Positions 44,950 through 54,695 of a stretch of DNA of 64,000 nucleotides are shown piece after piece. The stretch spans positions 1 through 64,000 of the forward strand of contig CAZBED010000006.1 in NCBI GenBank assembly GCA_964490845.1, read 5' to 3'. This stretch comes from JADJSS01 sp964490845. GTDB taxonomy: Bacteria > Bacteroidota > Bacteroidia > Chitinophagales > JADIYW01. Below the pieces are notes generated by a model. It did not search any database. It was not told the DNA's origin and saw only the letters and a list, made by a program, of their open reading frames with translations. Position 1 is the first letter of the stretch. Every line of letters starts with the position of its first letter. A program made the translations under genes and the position numbers.

Positions 44950-47931
44950 ATGAAGAATGTTAAGCAGTTAATTCTATTTTCATCTGTATTAATTTTTTGT
45001 TTACCACTGTTTGCTCAAAAGGAAAAAGAAGAAAAGGGAATCAAGGCGCCACCACCCTCTGTTATCATCAGAAAATCAAATAAGGAATTCACCATCAAGG
45101 GGGTTCTGAAAGACAAGCAAACCAAGGAAGAGCTGGTAGGTGTCAATATTTTTGTGGAAGGCGACCAGATGAAAGGTACGGTAACCGATTTTGACGGAAA
45201 TTATGAACTCAAAGTGAACGAAGGAGATGTGGTCGTATTCCGTTATGTAGGTTATTCAGATCAGAAACATACGGTAACCGGTAATGAAAAGGTGAATCTC
45301 GAGCTGGCCACAGAAGAAACAGAATTAACGACCGTTGTCGTATCTGCTTCCAAAACGAAAGAAAAAATCCTGGATGCACCCGCATCCATAGTATCGGTAG
45401 ATGCGACAGCTATTGCCAACAAAGCGGGATTGGGTATAACAGACCATTTAAAGAATCTTTCAGGTGTGCAGGTCATGCGTTCCGGTGTTCAGGGGGGCAA
45501 TCCTTCAGTTCGAGGATTCAACGGGTATTTTAACAGTGATGTGATGTCATTGACAGATAACAGAGTCGCCAAACTTCCCAATACCGGTCTTAATATGTAC
45601 CAGATGATGACCACAACGGATGAGGACATAGAACGAATGGAGGTGTTGAAAGGTCCTGCTGCAGCGCTTTACGGACCGAATGCCAATAATGGTGTTATCC
45701 ATATCATCACAAAGTCGCCTTTAAAAACACAGGAAATTAAATTCTGGATTGCAATTGGGGCACGTGTAAAAATAAAAGACACCTTACAGGATATCAATAG
45801 GGAAAATCCGAGATTTGATTATGCCAAATTTAAGGATCGAATCTTGTTTTCAACCGGTTTTTATATTGCAGACACGATTCATACCAAAAAACCAAACCTG
45901 AAGATGGGTATTAAGGTGTCCTCTAAATTGTTTACCGGTCACGACTGGAGATACAGCGATTTAGGCGACCCTTCCACTGTGGTGCGATTTTCAGCATCTG
46001 CGGATACCGTTTATTTCGAGCGTCCAGATGGTACAATAGATACCAATGGCTTGGGAAGCCCTGTCTTGAACGAACGGGATGAAACTATCTTAAACGGTCA
46101 GGTGGATGCACGGTTGGATTTTAAAATTAAAGAAGACTTTAATATCGTATTGGCAGGAGGTGTCAATGTCAGCAATGGTATCATCATGAGCCCGGTAGGA
46201 GCGATGCAGAATAAAAACTGGACCTACAGCTGGGCACAGCTGCGATTCATGTGGAAAGATCTGTTTATACAGGCTTACATGAATGGCAACAACTCTCATA
46301 AGACCTATTTCGTTCCTGTCGGAGGCCGCTACATTGACAAGTCACACATGTATTCTTTCCAGATACAACATTCAAAGTTGATTATTAAGCGTATTAATTT
46401 AGTGTATGGCTTTGATGCATTCTTTACCCGACCTGAAACCAAAGGAACCCTAAACGGTAAATATGAAAATAAGGATAATATTGATGAATATGGCATATAT
46501 CTGCAGGGGGATTACAGGCTTCACCCGCGGGTTAGCATCATAGTGGCATCACGTTTGGATTACAACACAGCAGTAAAAAAATTATTGGTTTCTCCAAAGA
46601 TAGCTATTGTATATAAACCGGGGACAGGGCATAACCTGCGATTTACTTTTAACCGGGCCTATAAAAATCCTGCTTCTGCTGCGTATTATGTTGATGTTAA
46701 ACAGGGAGAAATACCGGAAGGAATTGAAGTAAGGAATGTTGGAACACCAAGAAACGGTTTTACCTACAGCTTCAATGCCAATCCTAATTTCGGAGGTCAG
46801 GTATTGCCGCAGTTCCTGTCACCATACGGAACAGCCGGCCAGTTCCACGATGTGGGTGATGCTTCCTTTACCCAAACCGGCTGGCAGGGTGTTTTAAGTG
46901 CTATCCGGGGGCAGTTTGGTGTGCAGGCAAATATTGATAACAACTCCGTACTGCTGCCGATTATTAACGACGTAGTGAATATGATTATTCCTCAAAATAT
47001 TCCGGGCGATATCAATCAGGTGGTGAATAATTTGAATACGGCGAAACAAAAATTTGAGTCCAATAACGATAAATGGAAGAACACGCAGGATATAAAGGGC
47101 TTAACACCTACCACGACCTATACTTATGAATTTGGATACAAAGGTGTAATAGGAAAAATGTTTGGAATGCAGATAGACCTGTACCGAACAGACTTTAAGA
47201 ACTACCTGGCACCCGTGACTTTATTGACTCCAGCCGTTATGTTTGATGCCAACCAGCTAATGGAGTTTCTCGGTCCCCGAATATCACAAAATTACAATAA
47301 CCTCAACCCGATTGTAAAGTTGGCTATGAACGCCTTCTTAGACGGCAGTGAGAAATTCGGCGGCAATAACAATGGTTCCGGTGATGATGAATTTGTCCGC
47401 TTAATACGAAAAGCCGTAGAAAACCTGCCTATCGGAGTCATCACGCCAAAAGAAGCGGGAGGGCCTAATATGCTGTTGGTTACCAGAAATATAGGTAATC
47501 TGACATTGTATGGCATAGACTTCAATTCAACATTGTATTTGCCAAAAGGATTCAGCCTTAATACCAACTATTCTTTTGTTGACAAAGACTCCATTAAAGT
47601 AGACAGCGCCCCATTGGGATATGTGGCGTTGAATTCACCAAAACACAAGGTAAATGTGGGAGTAAATTATTACCATGAGAAAATTGGTTTGAATGTGGGT
47701 GTGCGGTTTAACTGGAGCGCCGGTTATCCGGTATTGTCCGGTAACTTTGTTGGCCATGTCCGTCCAACACACGATATGGATTTGGACATCTCCTATACGC
47801 CTCGATTCTGGAACAATCATTATAATGTTACCCTTTCCCTGTCAAACCTGTATAACCGTAAACAGCAGTATTTTACGGGAGCGCCTGTCATGGGGATGAT
47901 GGGTATTTGCAAGATGACCTACACCCTTTAA
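44950..47931 (+). CDS. TonB-dependent receptor with carboxypeptidase-like N-terminal domain
   Basis: The 993-residue outer-membrane receptor has a signal peptide (LILFSSVLIFCLPLFAQ), a carboxypeptidase-regulatory-like domain (about 45-125; FTIKGVLKDKQTKEELVGVNIFVEG), a plug (about 130-250; VVSASKTKEKILDAP, LKGPAAALYGPNANNGVIHIITK) and a barrel to the C-terminus. It imports a ligand using TonB energy. No SusD-like gene follows, so it is not a standard Sus pair. The ligand may be a siderophore, cobalamin or another compound. The next gene is a cation-exchanger homologue after a strong terminator. Confidence 0.92.
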   Translation: MKNVKQLILFSSVLIFCLPLFAQKEKEEKGIKAPPPSVIIRKSNKEFTIKGVLKDKQTKEELVGVNIFVEGDQMKGTVTDFDGNYELKVNEGDVVVFRYVGYSDQKHTVTGNEKVNLELATEETELTTVVVSASKTKEKILDAPASIVSVDATAIANKAGLGITDHLKNLSGVQVMRSGVQGGNPSVRGFNGYFNSDVMSLTDNRVAKLPNTGLNMYQMMTTTDEDIERMEVLKGPAAALYGPNANNGVIHIITKSPLKTQEIKFWIAIGARVKIKDTLQDINRENPRFDYAKFKDRILFSTGFYIADTIHTKKPNLKMGIKVSSKLFTGHDWRYSDLGDPSTVVRFSASADTVYFERPDGTIDTNGLGSPVLNERDETILNGQVDARLDFKIKEDFNIVLAGGVNVSNGIIMSPVGAMQNKNWTYSWAQLRFMWKDLFIQAYMNGNNSHKTYFVPVGGRYIDKSHMYSFQIQHSKLIIKRINLVYGFDAFFTRPETKGTLNGKYENKDNIDEYGIYLQGDYRLHPRVSIIVASRLDYNTAVKKLLVSPKIAIVYKPGTGHNLRFTFNRAYKNPASAAYYVDVKQGEIPEGIEVRNVGTPRNGFTYSFNANPNFGGQVLPQFLSPYGTAGQFHDVGDASFTQTGWQGVLSAIRGQFGVQANIDNNSVLLPIINDVVNMIIPQNIPGDINQVVNNLNTAKQKFESNNDKWKNTQDIKGLTPTTTYTYEFGYKGVIGKMFGMQIDLYRTDFKNYLAPVTLLTPAVMFDANQLMEFLGPRISQNYNNLNPIVKLAMNAFLDGSEKFGGNNNGSGDDEFVRLIRKAVENLPIGVITPKEAGGPNMLLVTRNIGNLTLYGIDFNSTLYLPKGFSLNTNYSFVDKDSIKVDSAPLGYVALNSPKHKVNVGVNYYHEKIGLNVGVRFNWSAGYPVLSGNFVGHVRPTHDMDLDISYTPRFWNNHYNVTLSLSNLYNRKQQYFTGAPVMGMMGICKMTYTL

Positions 47932-47955
47932 TTTAAAAGGAACAGATAAAATTTA

Positions 47956-47988
47956 GAAGCCATCGCATTTGCGATGGCTTCTTTTTTC
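47956..47988 (+). terminator. Terminator after the TonB receptor
   Basis: GAAGCCATCGC and GCGATGGCTTC form an 11-bp perfect stem around ATTT, followed by TTTTTT. Confidence 0.9.
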
Positions 47989-48011
47989 GATTTGTTTTTG
48001 TATTATTGATT

Positions 48012-48998
48012 ATGAAAATCCAGTACATCTCCCTGTTTCTGAATATCCCTTTATTGCTTATTGGCTTCTTTTTACTGAACAGGGGTGCGGGCATGCTGGT
48101 GGACGGTGGTGCCTCCATAGCCCGGAGAATGAAACTGCCGGAGTCGATGATCAGTTTTACGGTGGTTGCTTTCGGAACGTCGTTACCCAAATTATTTACC
48201 ATTTTACTGGCAGCATATAACGGCTATTTTGATCTGGTAATCGGTACCATCATTGGCAGCTGCATCTTTAACCTGCTGGGTATTCTGAGTATCACCGGCC
48301 TATTCCGGCCAATCCGCGCCAATAAAAATACGGCTACCATCGGTATTGTTTTCCTGCTGCTGAGCGCCTTATTGCTGTATGTGGTTGCCAATAAATCAAT
48401 GTTTGCAGTGGCATCCGTCAGAATGATAACAAAATACGAGGGTGTGCTGCTATTGGGAGGCTTTATCGTGTATATGACATATGGTTATTTTAATGTCCGA
48501 AAACACCATACCATCTGGTTTAATGACAAGGAGGAAGAAACCGATTATTACGCACTTTGGTTTGCAGGTGTTTTACTGGCAGCTGGTACCCTGGGCCTGA
48601 TAGCAGGTGGCGTACTGGTGGTCGATAATTTAATCGATATTTCCAGAAAATTTGACTTGTCACAGCGTTTTCTCGGGCAGTTTGTGTTATCGCTGGGCGG
48701 TTCTTTCGTCATGTTGTACTGGATGTTGATTACGAAAGCGAATCAGACAAAATTTGAAGTCAGCAATCTGGTAGGGCAGAATATACTTAATATTTTAGGA
48801 ATGCTGGGAGTGGCGGCCTTCATTCAGCCGGTTCACTACAATCCATCCTTTAATGTCGACATTATCATCTTAATTGCCGTTTCCCTGCTGATCATGGCAA
48901 TGCTCTGGATGGGCAGAAAGCTGACGCTGAATTTATGGAAATGCCGTTTTCTCCTTATGCTGTTGCTGGTGTATGTGCTGTATCTGTTTTTGCGATAA
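48012..48998 (+). CDS. Degenerate Na/Ca-exchanger-family membrane protein
   Basis: The 328-residue membrane protein follows the CaCA exchanger plan of two inverted five-helix halves. The first alpha repeat is recognisable (VVAFGTSLPKLFTILLAAY, then YFDLVIGTIIGSCIFN) but has Lys60 where exchangers carry the ion-binding Glu, and Thr79 and Cys84 in place of Asn. The second repeat reads GGSFVM with Met234 at the other Glu, and Lys in place of the later Asp. Since those residues coordinate Na and Ca, this protein probably does not exchange Ca in the usual way. ATG 48012 is preferred to TTG 48006. Confidence 0.85.
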   Translation: MKIQYISLFLNIPLLLIGFFLLNRGAGMLVDGGASIARRMKLPESMISFTVVAFGTSLPKLFTILLAAYNGYFDLVIGTIIGSCIFNLLGILSITGLFRPIRANKNTATIGIVFLLLSALLLYVVANKSMFAVASVRMITKYEGVLLLGGFIVYMTYGYFNVRKHHTIWFNDKEEETDYYALWFAGVLLAAGTLGLIAGGVLVVDNLIDISRKFDLSQRFLGQFVLSLGGSFVMLYWMLITKANQTKFEVSNLVGQNILNILGMLGVAAFIQPVHYNPSFNVDIIILIAVSLLIMAMLWMGRKLTLNLWKCRFLLMLLLVYVLYLFLR

Positions 48999-49200
48999 GC
49001 GTTCTGTTTAGTTGGTCTTTGGTGGATGTTTTTCCATCCTTCAGGTTGCACTAAATTCGAATATTCAATGCTGCAAGTCGTTGTTTCATACAATTTATCT
49101 TTAAAGGAAACGGGTAGTCTATATCATGTGTTTCCAAGGTTTCCATAAAAAAGTAAGGCTTCATAGTCCTGTTCCGAGACTGAAAAAAATATAAAGACAT

Positions 49201-49635
49201 CTATTCTTCTTTCTTCTTCCGGCTGACATGATACACGCCTCTGCCTTCTGCCACTAAAGTGCCGTCATTCTCAGCAAAGACTTGCATGTTAGTGGTGATG
49301 ATTCTGTTGCCGCTCCGGACGATGCGGGCTTCAATAATCAGTCCGGTATTTCGGGCGGAGCGGATATAATCCACCCGCATATCCACCGTCACGATTTTAT
49401 CTTCGATAGAGTGCAACGTGGTAATGCCGGCAATGCCGCCCACTGCATCCATAGCTGCGGAAATGACGCCACCATGTATGGCCTGAATCCTAGAATCGCC
49501 CACCAGCTCTGGCTTGAAGGCGATGGTTGCTTTGGCAAAACCCTCCGTTAGCTCCGCAAGTTTTAATCCCAGATGCTTGTTGAATGGAATGAGTTCGTTG
49601 AAAATGTTCACGTATAAATCTTTCGGTCCTTTCAT
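49201..49635 (-). CDS. PaaI-family hotdog thioesterase
   Basis: The 144-residue product has the hotdog-fold pattern HGGVISAAMDAVGGIAGITTL and the KIVTVDMRVDYIRSARNTG beta strands of PaaI-type thioesterases, which hydrolyse acyl-CoA or related thioesters. The C-terminal RKKKEE tail is basic. It lies downstream of hemW on the same strand with 30 nt between, so the two may share a transcript. Confidence 0.9.
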   Translation of the reverse strand: MKGPKDLYVNIFNELIPFNKHLGLKLAELTEGFAKATIAFKPELVGDSRIQAIHGGVISAAMDAVGGIAGITTLHSIEDKIVTVDMRVDYIRSARNTGLIIEARIVRSGNRIITTNMQVFAENDGTLVAEGRGVYHVSRKKKEE

Positions 49636-49665
49636 GTGTTCTTTTCGTTTTGTGTGTGAAACAGT

Positions 49666-50805
49666 TTAGTTGTCCTGTGTAAATAAATTGGCTGTAATAT
49701 AATCACAAAATAATTTTCCTGTATTCGTCAGGATATAGATTCCATTCGTTTCCTGTACCCATCGGTTCAACAAGAATGGGGATACTTCCTGTCGAAAATG
49801 ACGAAGAAGGGCATCTCCAAAACGTGTCCGTATGACAGCCGTGTCAACGCCCCAAATCGTCCGTATTTGGGTCAGGATATACTCGTTATAGAGATTGGCA
49901 GGTGTCAATAGTTCATACTCAGCGGCAATCAGATTGTTATTGATTTTTCGGGTATAAACGGCATTATTGCTTACATTCCAGTATCTTTTTGAACCGTCGA
50001 AGGAATGCGCCGAAGGCCCTAATCCAAGATAGGGAATGCCCTTCCAGTAATGGGTGTTGTGTTTCGCGAAATGTGGCTCAATGCAGAAATTGGATATCTC
50101 ATAATGGGTATATTGATGCGCAGACATGGCATCCATCAATATAGAGAATTGACGGGCCGTTTGTTCGTCAGCGGGCGGCAGTACTTTTTTCTTTTTTACC
50201 TGATGTGCCAGGGCGGTTTTATCCTCCACGGTAAGCGCATAGCAGGAAATATGTGGAATTTTTAAGTCAAAGGCAATGCTTAGATTTTCTTCCCATTGTA
50301 CGTCGTTCATGGTGGGGGTTCCGTAAATCAGGTCGATGGACAGATTTTCAAAGCCAGCATCCTGTGTATTTGCTATGGCACTACTTGCTTCGGCGGCGGA
50401 ATGCGCCCGATTCATGTAATGCAGGTCCTGGTCAAAAAAAGATTGAATGCCAATGCTGAACCGGCTGACGGGAGTTTCACGTTTGAGGTCTTGCAGGTAC
50501 GATTTGGTCAGATCATCCGGATTGGCTTCCAGTGTAATTTCCGCCTCTGGGCTTACTTCCCAATGCGATCGGATGCCATCGACGAGTGTAGTGATTTCGG
50601 AGGTGGTTAATAAACTTGGTGTACCTCCACCGAAATAAATCGTTTCGATTACCGTTTTATCCGGAAAGAAATGCTGCTGTAAAACCATTTCTTTACGAAT
50701 AGCTTCCAGCACTTGTTGCCGGTTGTTTAATAGCGTCGAAAAGTGAAAATTACAATAGGTACATGCCTGTTTGCAAAATGGAATATGAATGTAAATACCC
50801 GCCAT
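49666..50805 (-). CDS. hemW: Radical-SAM heme chaperone HemW
   Basis: The 379-residue protein has the radical-SAM Cys motif CKQACTYC, then YFGGGTPSLL, the RFSIGIQSF segment, IDLIYGTP, the QFSILMDAM segment and the GLGPSAHSF loop typical of the HemN/HemW family. It is shorter than HemN, and the N-terminal extension of HemN is missing, so the heme-trafficking paralogue HemW is the better call. It is divergently oriented from the Omp85 gene. Confidence 0.93.
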   Translation of the reverse strand: MAGIYIHIPFCKQACTYCNFHFSTLLNNRQQVLEAIRKEMVLQQHFFPDKTVIETIYFGGGTPSLLTTSEITTLVDGIRSHWEVSPEAEITLEANPDDLTKSYLQDLKRETPVSRFSIGIQSFFDQDLHYMNRAHSAAEASSAIANTQDAGFENLSIDLIYGTPTMNDVQWEENLSIAFDLKIPHISCYALTVEDKTALAHQVKKKKVLPPADEQTARQFSILMDAMSAHQYTHYEISNFCIEPHFAKHNTHYWKGIPYLGLGPSAHSFDGSKRYWNVSNNAVYTRKINNNLIAAEYELLTPANLYNEYILTQIRTIWGVDTAVIRTRFGDALLRHFRQEVSPFLLNRWVQETNGIYILTNTGKLFCDYITANLFTQDN

Positions 50806-50842
50806 TTACCCTGCAATGTACTAATGAATGCGCAATAATTGA

Positions 50843-50850
50843 TAACTTTG
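50843..50850 (+). promoter_or_regulatory. Promoter -7 box for the Omp85/secretion locus
   Basis: TAACTTTG is an exact TAnnTTTG match, 21 nt before the TTG start at 50872. It is the likely start of the transcript that runs into the DUF4271, HemD-like and possibly porP genes. Confidence 0.5.
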
Positions 50851-50871
50851 GAAATTAGTAAAAAGTAAAGA

Positions 50872-52611
50872 TTGATATTAAAGCGTTTGATACTGTTGTG
50901 CGGGCTGATTGCGGCGAATCATACATTCGGTCAGGGTATTCATCTGCGCCTGGAAAAAGACACTGTCTTTTCTAAAATAAAATCTAAACGCACCTTTAAG
51001 AACGATACAGAAGCCGGCCAGTTTCTGGCGGATACCAAAAGTCAGCTTATACGGCTTGGATATTGGGAAGCCTCCTTTGATACGATATACAGGCAAAAAG
51101 ACACGTTGGTAGCGTTTCTTCATATCGGACAAAAATACGAGGTCAGGAATTCATCGGTTTCCGAATCTAAAAAGAAAAAAAACAAGGTAGCACCGGAATC
51201 TTTATACGATACGGAACTCAACAAAGAAAAACTCCTTCGCACGCTGGAAAATAATGGATATCCGTTTGCAAAGATTGAAAACGACAGTATGCAGTTGCAG
51301 GATAATGCGCTTCGTATCAAATATATTATCAGTAAAGGAAAATATATTACCATCGACAGTTTTATCAACCACGGAAAATCAAAATTGACGAAAGGGTTTA
51401 TACAGAATTATGTCCTGCTAAAGTCCAAACAGCCGTATAATGAAACCAAAATCCGGAACATAGACAAGTTGCTGCAAAAACTGCCGTATGCGACCATCCG
51501 TCAGCCAAGTTCAGTTTTGTTCAGGGATGATAAGGCGGATATTCATCTGTATCTGGATAAGCGTAAAGTGAATTCCTTTGATTTTCTCATTGGATTTCTG
51601 CCAGGAAGCAACGGTGGAAAGATATTGATAACAGGTGAGGTAAGGCTGCACCTGCAAAACGCCTTTAAACGCGGGGAAGAGATTTTTCTGCAATGGAGAC
51701 GGCTGCAGCCTCAGTCGCAGATGCTGGATATACGCTTCAATTATCCTTATTTGTTTAATGTTCCCGTCGGAATTAACTTTACGTTTAATCTGGAAAAGCG
51801 GGATTCTTCTTCGCTTGATTTAGGCTGGCAGCTGGGATTGCCGTACATCACCAAATCCAATAATTATATCAAAGGTTTTTATAAATATTTCCAGACATTC
51901 GTGCTGGCTCCGGATACTACCTTTGTCAAGTTTAATAAAAAACTTCCCAATAATCTGGATGCGCAATACAATCAATATGGTATACAGGCCTACTATGAAA
52001 ATCTTGATTATCTGTTTAATCCCCAAAAAGGATATGATTTGAAACTCACCGGTTCCATTGGGGTAAAGAAAATCAGAGAAAACAACCAAATTACATCTTT
52101 GACAGATCCTTTGCAGCCGGACTATGATTATTCCTCTTTGTATGACAGTATCCGGACCAAGTCCATAAAAGGGGATCTTTTCTGGAATGGCAGTTATTAC
52201 CTGCCGTTGGGAAAAAAGAAGCGTCATATTCTTAAGTTCTCACTGAACGGTGGAGCAGTATTCAACCAGAATTTGCTGAGGAATGAATTGCTGCGCATCG
52301 GAGGCAATAAATTGCTGCGTGGTTTTGATGAACAATCCATCCTCGCCAGTACTTACAATGTCACTACCTTGGAGTACAGGATGATGGTACTGCGTAATTC
52401 CTATTTTTTCATTTTCTTTGATGCCGCTTACATCCACCGGAATTTTAATAATACTGTTTTCAGCGATTTTCCATTTGGTTTCGGAACAGGCGTAACATTT
52501 GAAACTAAAATTGGTATTTTTGGGCTCACTTATGCACTTGGCCAGCAAAAAAGTCAACCCATTGATTTCCGTAAATCAAAATTACATTTTGGGTATGTCG
52601 CGGTTTTCTGA
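50872..52611 (+). CDS. BamA/TamA-like Omp85-family outer-membrane protein
   Basis: The 579-residue product has a signal peptide (LILLCGLIAANHTFGQ), a POTRA-type periplasmic region (about 25-240) and a 16-strand Omp85 barrel at the C-terminus. The L6-loop motif LRGFDEQ and the closing strand FGYVAVF are present. Omp85 proteins insert or secrete proteins at the outer membrane. This is not the main BamA, which has five POTRA domains and about 800 residues. It has a TTG start (no ATG precedes the signal peptide) and overlaps the DUF4271 gene by 17 nt, which ties it to the secretion locus. Confidence 0.82.
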   Translation: MILKRLILLCGLIAANHTFGQGIHLRLEKDTVFSKIKSKRTFKNDTEAGQFLADTKSQLIRLGYWEASFDTIYRQKDTLVAFLHIGQKYEVRNSSVSESKKKKNKVAPESLYDTELNKEKLLRTLENNGYPFAKIENDSMQLQDNALRIKYIISKGKYITIDSFINHGKSKLTKGFIQNYVLLKSKQPYNETKIRNIDKLLQKLPYATIRQPSSVLFRDDKADIHLYLDKRKVNSFDFLIGFLPGSNGGKILITGEVRLHLQNAFKRGEEIFLQWRRLQPQSQMLDIRFNYPYLFNVPVGINFTFNLEKRDSSSLDLGWQLGLPYITKSNNYIKGFYKYFQTFVLAPDTTFVKFNKKLPNNLDAQYNQYGIQAYYENLDYLFNPQKGYDLKLTGSIGVKKIRENNQITSLTDPLQPDYDYSSLYDSIRTKSIKGDLFWNGSYYLPLGKKKRHILKFSLNGGAVFNQNLLRNELLRIGGNKLLRGFDEQSILASTYNVTTLEYRMMVLRNSYFFIFFDAAYIHRNFNNTVFSDFPFGFGTGVTFETKIGIFGLTYALGQQKSQPIDFRKSKLHFGYVAVF

Positions 52612-53530
52612 TGGGCTTAAGAAGTATGGGACAGGTTGGCCGGCCACCTCTGATTTTTGTTTTTTTACAATTGTTAGATATATTATCTGTATCTTCTTCT
52701 TTCTGTCCGGGTTTTATGGATTTTCAATGGCTGATACTTCCTCTCTTAGTTCGGTTTATCGGGATTCCATACTGAAAAACAAGATGGATTCAGCCCGGTG
52801 GAATGTTATAACATCCAATCAGGATATCTATCGCCGTTCCGGAAAAAATCTCATGATTCAGCATCCGAAGCAGGCAGCGGAAAGTACGGTGTTTCTGTAT
52901 ATGAGTATAATTATCGGAGTGCTGATACTCTTGTTGCGCCTGTTATTTTCGGATTTCATGGTTTCCCTTTTGGAGGGAATTTTAAGTGTCAAAAAATTCT
53001 TTATCCATTTCAAAAGCAACAAGTACGATACTATGCTGGCAGTATTATGGATATACATCGTAAAACTCCTGTTACTGGCGCTTATTCTTTATATCGCTCT
53101 GATACAGTTTACCGGTCGGGGATTCATCACGTTTGATACCTATTTTTATATACGGATACTGAGTTCGCTAAGTCTGTTTTTTGTGTCTAAGAATCTGCTG
53201 GAGTACATCTTCAACCGGGTAATCCAAACAGAGGATTCCTACAAAGCATTCTTCCTACAGAATCTTTTTTCAGAATTGCTTATTGCTGTTGTTTTGTTAC
53301 TTTTTTTGCTGGTATATATATATAATGATTTTATTTCAGGACGGATATTTATGGGTTCAATAATTTTCTGTGCTGCAGCGTATGCCTTTTTCAACACAAT
53401 CAGAAGTTATCAACTCATGGGTAATATCCGCATCGTTCACAAGCTTCATTTTTTTCTTTATATTTGTGCTTTCAAAATATTGCCTGTTCTTGTATTGGTT
53501 AAATATATTTTGAATAATGTGGTTGCATAA
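52595..53530 (+). CDS. DUF4271-domain membrane protein
   Basis: The 311-residue protein starts with a hydrophobic segment (IVRYIICIFFFLSGFYGFS) and carries the DUF4271 core: about six further membrane helices from residue 100 to the end, with FISGRIFMGSIIFCAAAYAF and the C-terminal YICAFKILPVLVLVKYI. DUF4271 genes are found next to uroporphyrinogen-III-synthase-like genes in many Bacteroidota; the function is unknown. ATG 52595 is chosen, overlapping the Omp85 gene by 17 nt; the frame is open further upstream. The next gene starts 2 nt after its stop. Confidence 0.8.
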   Translation: MSRFSDGLKKYGTGWPATSDFCFFTIVRYIICIFFFLSGFYGFSMADTSSLSSVYRDSILKNKMDSARWNVITSNQDIYRRSGKNLMIQHPKQAAESTVFLYMSIIIGVLILLLRLLFSDFMVSLLEGILSVKKFFIHFKSNKYDTMLAVLWIYIVKLLLLALILYIALIQFTGRGFITFDTYFYIRILSSLSLFFVSKNLLEYIFNRVIQTEDSYKAFFLQNLFSELLIAVVLLLFLLVYIYNDFISGRIFMGSIIFCAAAYAFFNTIRSYQLMGNIRIVHKLHFFLYICAFKILPVLVLVKYILNNVVA

Positions 53531-53532
53531 AA

Positions 53533-54633
53533 ATGGATAAAATGGGTAAAAAAGTGGTTGAAAAGCGCGCATCAGCTAATAAAAACTCCGCAGTCAAAAC
53601 ATCTAAAAAAATCAAAGCCACAAAGCCTGCTGCAAAACAGGTCGCAGTGAAAGTTGTGCCTAAAAAAGCGAAGGCGGATAGCGGTAAAAATCAGAAATCG
53701 ACTGCAAAAGTTGCGGTGAAAGTTACCATCAAAAAAGAAGCTGTTAAGGCGGACGGAAAAAAACAGACGCCGGAAGTTACCGTTGCAAAGACGACTGCGA
53801 AACCAACCGCCAAAGGGGACAGGAAAGTATTGATAGAAGCAAAACCTCTTCCTGTTATTGTCAATCCTGCGAAATTAAAACAGGTAAAGTCCATCCTGAT
53901 TTCACAACCTAAACCCGATTTGGGAAAATCACCTTATATCGATATCGCAGAGCAATTTAAAATAAAACTGGACTGGAGGCCTTTTACACATGTCCGTGGA
54001 ATCAACGCCGCAGAATTCCGAAAGCAAAAAGTATATATTGACCAGTTTTCCTGTGTCATCTTCACCAGCAGGGTAGCCATTGAGCAGTACTTCCGCATGT
54101 GTGATGAACTGCGCATTAAAATCAGTGAAGATAACCGTTATTTCTGCCTGAGCGAAGCGATAGCGCTTTACCTGCAGAAATTTATCAATTACAGAAAACG
54201 CAAGGTTTTTTACGGAGACGGCAAACTGCCTAAGCTTATGGAAGTTATCCTGAAACACAAAGAAAGCGGCAGTTTCCTGTTGCCCTGCTCAAACGTTCGG
54301 GATAAGGCGTTGGCGGAAGCATTGCTGAAACATAATATCAACTACAGTGAAGCCGTTATTTATCAGACCGTGGCCAGCGATTTATCAGACCTGAGTGATG
54401 TGAAGTATGATATGCTTGTCTTCTTTAATCCGTCTGCGATAGACTCGTTGTATACCAATTTCCCAAAGTTTAGCCAGGATGAAACCCGGCTTGCCATTTT
54501 CGGAAATTCTACCGCGGATGCCGTAAAGGCTCACAAACTGAATATCAATATTTTTGCACCGACTCCCGAGAACCCTTCTCTGGTTGATGCTATCAAAAAG
54601 TACATTGCCGCCGCCAACAAAAAAGGAAAGTAA
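53533..54633 (+). CDS. Uroporphyrinogen-III-synthase-like protein with Lys/Ala-rich tail
   Basis: The 366-residue protein has a basic, low-complexity N-terminal tail (residues 1 to about 105; KKIKATKPAAKQ, KPTAKGDRK) and a HemD-like two-lobed domain (about 117-366; ILISQPKPDL, VIFTSRVAIEQYF, YRKRKVFYGDGKL, YEMLVFFNPSAID-like region and FGNSTADAV). HemD makes uroporphyrinogen III, but this branch, paired with DUF4271 and next to porP-gldKLMN, probably has another role in the envelope machine (inference). It lies 2 nt after DUF4271 and 62 nt before porP. Confidence 0.82.
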   Translation: MDKMGKKVVEKRASANKNSAVKTSKKIKATKPAAKQVAVKVVPKKAKADSGKNQKSTAKVAVKVTIKKEAVKADGKKQTPEVTVAKTTAKPTAKGDRKVLIEAKPLPVIVNPAKLKQVKSILISQPKPDLGKSPYIDIAEQFKIKLDWRPFTHVRGINAAEFRKQKVYIDQFSCVIFTSRVAIEQYFRMCDELRIKISEDNRYFCLSEAIALYLQKFINYRKRKVFYGDGKLPKLMEVILKHKESGSFLLPCSNVRDKALAEALLKHNINYSEAVIYQTVASDLSDLSDVKYDMLVFFNPSAIDSLYTNFPKFSQDETRLAIFGNSTADAVKAHKLNINIFAPTPENPSLVDAIKKYIAAANKKGK

Positions 54634-54683
54634 GTCATCTGTTGAAAATCAGTTTTGAACTACCAACTTTCAATTATGTTTCC

Positions 54684-54691
54684 TACTTTTA
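54684..54691 (+). promoter_or_regulatory. Promoter -7 box 4 nt before the porP ATG
   Basis: TACTTTTA matches TAnnTTTG with one mismatch and ends 4 nt before ATG 54696. Confidence 0.4.
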
Positions 54692-54695
54692 CAAT

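Noticed and set aside
53533..54633. Naming the HemD-like gene hemD
   Set aside because: The domain is HemD-like, but the neighbourhood and the added tail point away from heme synthesis, so no symbol is given.
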